This document shows, one piece after another, positions 21,731 to 23,983 of a stretch of 23,983 bases of DNA (position 1 is its first letter; each line of letters opens with the position of its first letter). Both the position numbers and the translations under genes were made by a program. The notes below the pieces were generated by a model. It was not told the DNA's origin. It saw only the letters and a program-made list of their open reading frames with translations, and made no database searches. The stretch comes from JAVKSL01 sp039583695 (GTDB taxonomy: Bacteria > Actinomycetota > Acidimicrobiia > Acidimicrobiales > JAJPHD01), in contig JAVKSL010000046.1 of the NCBI GenBank assembly GCA_039583695.1, positions 1 through 23,983 of the forward strand, written 5' to 3'.

Positions 21731-22835
21731 ATGCAACCCATGGAAGTCGAATCGAAGACCCTTCGAGAAGTGGAGTTCCGCCAGCAGTTGCGGGGCTACC
21801 ACCAAGATGATGTCGACAGGTTCCTTGAGGAACTGGCGGCGGGCATCGAGGTTCTCCAGGATCGGCTGCGAGAGGCGAACGACCGCGCGGCCAGAGCCGA
21901 GGCCGCGCATCCCCAGGGGACATCGATGCCTGACCGGGGTCGCGACGACGACGGGGCTCGCAGGGCGCTCGACGTGGCACAGCGCACCGTGAACCTGCTG
22001 ATCAGGGAGGCCAAAGAGGAGGCCAGGCGTCTTGTCTCCGAGGCGGAGACCAGGGTGAGGACGATCATCGATGCTGCAGAGCAGGTTGCAGATCGCAGGA
22101 TGTTGGAAGTGCGCAACGAGCTTCGCGACGAGGTAGCCAGGCTGACCTCAGCTCGGGCTGAGCTGGCTGGTCAGGTTTCGGGGTTGGAGGAGCAGCTCGA
22201 GGAGGATCGGCGCCGGGCACGGGAGTCCCTGAGGCGAGCGCTGGAGCTCTTGGAAGGGGAGCGATCGCTGGCGTTGTCGGGCGATCGCGGTGCTCAGGGC
22301 AAGCTCTCGGGCGATCGCGGTGCTCAGGGCAAGCTCTCGGGCGATCGCGGTGCTCAGGGCAAGCTCTCGGGCGATCGTTCCGACCTCGACCGAACCATAT
22401 CGAGCTCCTTGGGTCGGGCCGTGCCTGATGTGGCTGGACCGGCACCTGTGGCTGGACCGGCACCTGTGGCTGGACCGGCACCTGTGGCTGGACCGGCACC
22501 TGTGGCTGGACCGGCACCTGTGGNNNNNNNNNNNNNNNNNNNNNNNNNNNNNNNNNNNNNNNNNNNNNNNNNNNNNNNNNNNNNNNNNNNNNNNNNNNNN
22601 NNNNNNNNNNNNNNNNNNNNNNNCTGGACCGGCACCGGCAAGGCCTTTGCGGGCCGGCAGTGGCGGTCAGCTTCCGCGTGGTTGGACTGGATCGTCAGGT
22701 GACGATCCTCCCGGGTCGGAGCCAGAGGATGTCGGCGCGGCTGACCCTGACGACCCCGACGCCACCAGGATTCTCCGTCTGGGACCCCGGGGAGGGTCTG
22801 GCGGTGTCTTCGATGTCGAACAGGCAGACTCCTGA
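21731..22835 (+). CDS. divIVA: DivIVA-like polar growth protein (interrupted by gap)
   Basis: A coiled-coil protein in the normal divIVA position. The N-terminal EFRQQLRGYHQDDVDRFLEE is the DivIVA membrane-binding/coiled-coil start, followed by long heptad-rich helices (about residues 40-175). Then come three copies of the decapeptide SGDRGAQGKL, at least five copies of AGPAPV, and a tail ending GGVFDVEQADS. The 100-N gap falls in the AGPAPV repeats. In assembled coordinates the frame seems to shift across the gap, but the repeat phase is continuous and the post-gap frame ending at 22835 gives GPAPARPLRAG, so the true gap is a multiple of 18 bases. DivIVA/Wag31 organises polar growth and septum placement. 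Start choices in frame are ATG 21686, 21731 and 21740; none has a strong binding site. Confidence 0.85.
22281..22370 (+). repeat. 30-bp tandem repeat, 3 perfect copies, in divIVA
   Basis: Three identical 30-bp units begin with the palindrome GCGATCGC at 22281, 22311 and 22341; a decayed unit precedes them (22261-22280) and a truncated one follows (22371). Each encodes ten residues (SGDRGAQGKL, permuted). Identity of all copies points to recent expansion. Confidence 0.95.
22430..22523 (+). repeat. 18-bp tandem repeat (at least 5 copies) running into gap
   Basis: The unit GTGGCTGGACCGGCACCT is repeated five times without a mismatch (22430-22519) plus four bases before the Ns. The sequence after the Ns starts CTGGACCGGCACC, exactly base 5 of the same unit, so the array continues through the gap in phase. 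It encodes VAGPAP. Confidence 0.96.
22524..22623. other. Assembly gap of 100 N
   Basis: Exactly 100 undetermined bases, the usual placeholder for a gap of unknown size. It sits within the 18-bp repeat array, which probably stopped the assembler. The flanking repeat phase implies a true length of a multiple of 18, possibly zero. Confidence 0.97.
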
Positions 22836-22897
22836 GCCCGAACGAGGCCGCGTAGGATGGTGAACGCAACTGTCCCCTCGCTTTATGGTGGTATTGC

Positions 22898-23983
22898 GTG
22901 ACGTTTTTACCGATCAGCCTCCTGGTCTTGGCACTCTTGGCCTTCGTCGTGGGCGTGGCCGAGGGCTCGACGTTTCTCGACTATCTGTCGATAGCTGCTA
23001 GCGGCGTCGCCTTCGTGCTCGTGCTCGTGCTCGGGCGTTTCGGGAGAGGCCGGGCGAAGACCTCAACTGTGCTTTCCGGGAGCGCACGCCCTGCGCGGCA
23101 GGCTCGTCGAGCGCGGCGCGCTGCTTTCCCAGAGCTTTTCGCTGGCTACGACCAGCGGAGGACCGACGACAGCATTGCTGTTGTTGGCACCCTGGATGGC
23201 GTCGAGGCAGACCCTACGCCCACGTCAGCCTACGGGATCGGAGCGCAGGCGAGGCCGGGAGGCGTGTCGGGTATTCGCCTAGCACCGTATGCGCCATCTC
23301 CCCCCGAATCCTCACCGTTGGCTCGAATACTCGAAAGGTCCGGGCAGCCCGATCTGGGGGCCGAGGCGGAGGCGATCTCGGGGCCGCCCACCCAAGCTGT
23401 CACTGCGGCGCGCGAGCCCTGGGACCGACCTCGGATGTTCGACCACGAGGCCGAGGATGAGAGCCTGGGGGATGTTGAGGGTGTCGCCTTCGCCAGCAAA
23501 TCGGTTCCTGAGGAACCCGCCTTCACCGAGGAATGGGTGGATTTTCCCATCGCGGATTACGACGACCTCAGTATTGACGAGATCCTTCCCCTTCTGCCAG
23601 AGCTTGAGGCCGACGAGATCGAGGTCGTTCGGAACCGTGAGCAAGCCGGAGCTAATCGAGCCTTCATACTGAGGCGCCTGGACCTTATGGAGGAGAGGCT
23701 GGCGGCGGCAGAGGTCGCGCCCATCACCAGCCTTAGCAGGCCACCTGCCCCGATACCGGCTCGACCGGCACGATCTTACGGTCCCCCCAGAGAGGCTCCA
23801 ACGCCGCCTGCCCCTCGATACCCCTCGCTCCTCGCTAGCCCTCCGCCTGCCCCTCGATACTCCCCGCCTGCCGCCCGCCCGCCACTGGCCGCCCCGCCAC
23901 TCGCCCCCAGCCCTCTCCCGCCTGCCGCCCGCCCGCCTGCCCCCCGCCCGCCACTCGCCCCCAGCCCGCGCCCGCCTGCCGCC
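22898..23983 (+). CDS. Membrane-anchored Pro-rich protein of unknown function (partial)
   Basis: An open frame of 362 codons from GTG 22898 to the window end, with no stop. I do not recognise a named family. The N terminus has two hydrophobic helices (LPISLLVLALLAFVVGVAEG and YLSIAASGVAFVLVLVLG), then a basic patch (RPARQARRARRAAFPELF) and a long acidic, disordered region. A compact motif follows at about residues 215-265: DFPIADYDDLSIDEILPLLP, ELEADEIEVVRNREQAGANR and AFILRRLDLMEERL. This resembles, from memory, a short helical module (YDxLT...I...L..L...EL..V...E...R..L..I) found at the end of assorted actinobacterial proteins. The tail is a Pro/Ala/Arg repeat. The only in-frame start after an upstream stop (22853) is this GTG; GGTGG precedes it, and TAGGAT (22853-22858) could be a -10 element. 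Its place behind divIVA hints at an envelope role. Confidence 0.7.
   Translation, partial: MTFLPISLLVLALLAFVVGVAEGSTFLDYLSIAASGVAFVLVLVLGRFGRGRAKTSTVLSGSARPARQARRARRAAFPELFAGYDQRRTDDSIAVVGTLDGVEADPTPTSAYGIGAQARPGGVSGIRLAPYAPSPPESSPLARILERSGQPDLGAEAEAISGPPTQAVTAAREPWDRPRMFDHEAEDESLGDVEGVAFASKSVPEEPAFTEEWVDFPIADYDDLSIDEILPLLPELEADEIEVVRNREQAGANRAFILRRLDLMEERLAAAEVAPITSLSRPPAPIPARPARSYGPPREAPTPPAPRYPSLLASPPPAPRYSPPAARPPLAAPPLAPSPLPPAARPPAPRPPLAPSPRPPAA
23796..23983 (+). repeat. Pro/Ala-rich low-complexity repeats
   Basis: Imperfect repeats built from CCGCCTGCCCCTCGATAC (seen twice within about 60 bases), CGCCTGCCGCCCGCC and CCACTCGCCCCCAGCCC. They stay in frame in the last gene and encode PPAPRY, PPAAR and PPLAPSP blocks. 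The array continues past the window end. Confidence 0.85.

Noticed and set aside
22281..22523. CRISPR array
   Set aside because: Repeats are directly tandem without spacers and are in frame within a coding gene.
22857..22901. 14-codon frame MVNATVPSLYGGIA before the last gene
   Set aside because: Its TGA overlaps the GTG start of the next gene, which could mean coupling, but nothing else supports it and its own ribosome site is lacking.

Overview
This window is high-G+C DNA from an actinobacterium. I think an uncultured member of the Acidimicrobiia is most likely, but that is a judgement from gene order and protein style, not a proof. A run of exactly 100 Ns (22524-22623) marks a scaffold gap, so the source is a draft assembly. 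Coding density is very high and no stretch over 300 bases lacks a gene.

Left flank (1-6000). On the minus strand lies a MoxR ATPase / DUF58 / TgpA-like transglutaminase operon, with the last gene cut by the window edge. Then on the plus strand come a 79-aa conserved small protein, an HNH endonuclease, a lipoate-protein-ligase-like protein and a small two-helix membrane protein. A minus-strand AbiEi-type/DUF559 protein stands alone just before the cell-division cluster.

Core (6067-21660). This is a division and cell wall (dcw) cluster, all on the plus strand: mraZ, rsmH (mraW), ftsL, ftsI, murE, mraY, murD, ftsW, murG, murC, murB, ftsQ, ftsZ, sepF, yggT. It makes the UDP-MurNAc-peptide (MurB, C, D, E), moves it to lipid I and II (MraY, MurG), polymerises and cross-links it at the septum (FtsW, FtsI) and builds the Z ring (FtsZ, SepF, FtsQ, FtsL). 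From rsmH to murB every stop codon overlaps the next start, implying one translationally coupled mRNA. murF, normally between murE and mraY, is absent, and nothing lies between ftsZ and sepF where pgeF/ylmE-type genes often sit. Regulation is readable at three places: a TTGACA-N17-TAAAGT promoter covered by five 10-bp MraZ-type repeats before mraZ; a structured leader before rsmH whose 15-bp helix would bury the rsmH ribosome binding site (position and shape fit the mraW RNA motif); and a promoter plus structured leader, possibly with an 8-residue upstream peptide, before ftsZ.

Right flank (21661-23983). A DivIVA-like polar-growth protein carries two families of perfect in-frame tandem repeats, the second of which runs into the N gap. 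After it comes an unrecognised two-helix membrane protein with a long Pro/Ala-rich tail, open at the window end. Small in-frame tandem duplications with units of 15, 18 or 30 bp recur in DUF58, FtsI, FtsQ, DivIVA and the last protein, suggesting a genome prone to repeat expansion in disordered protein segments.
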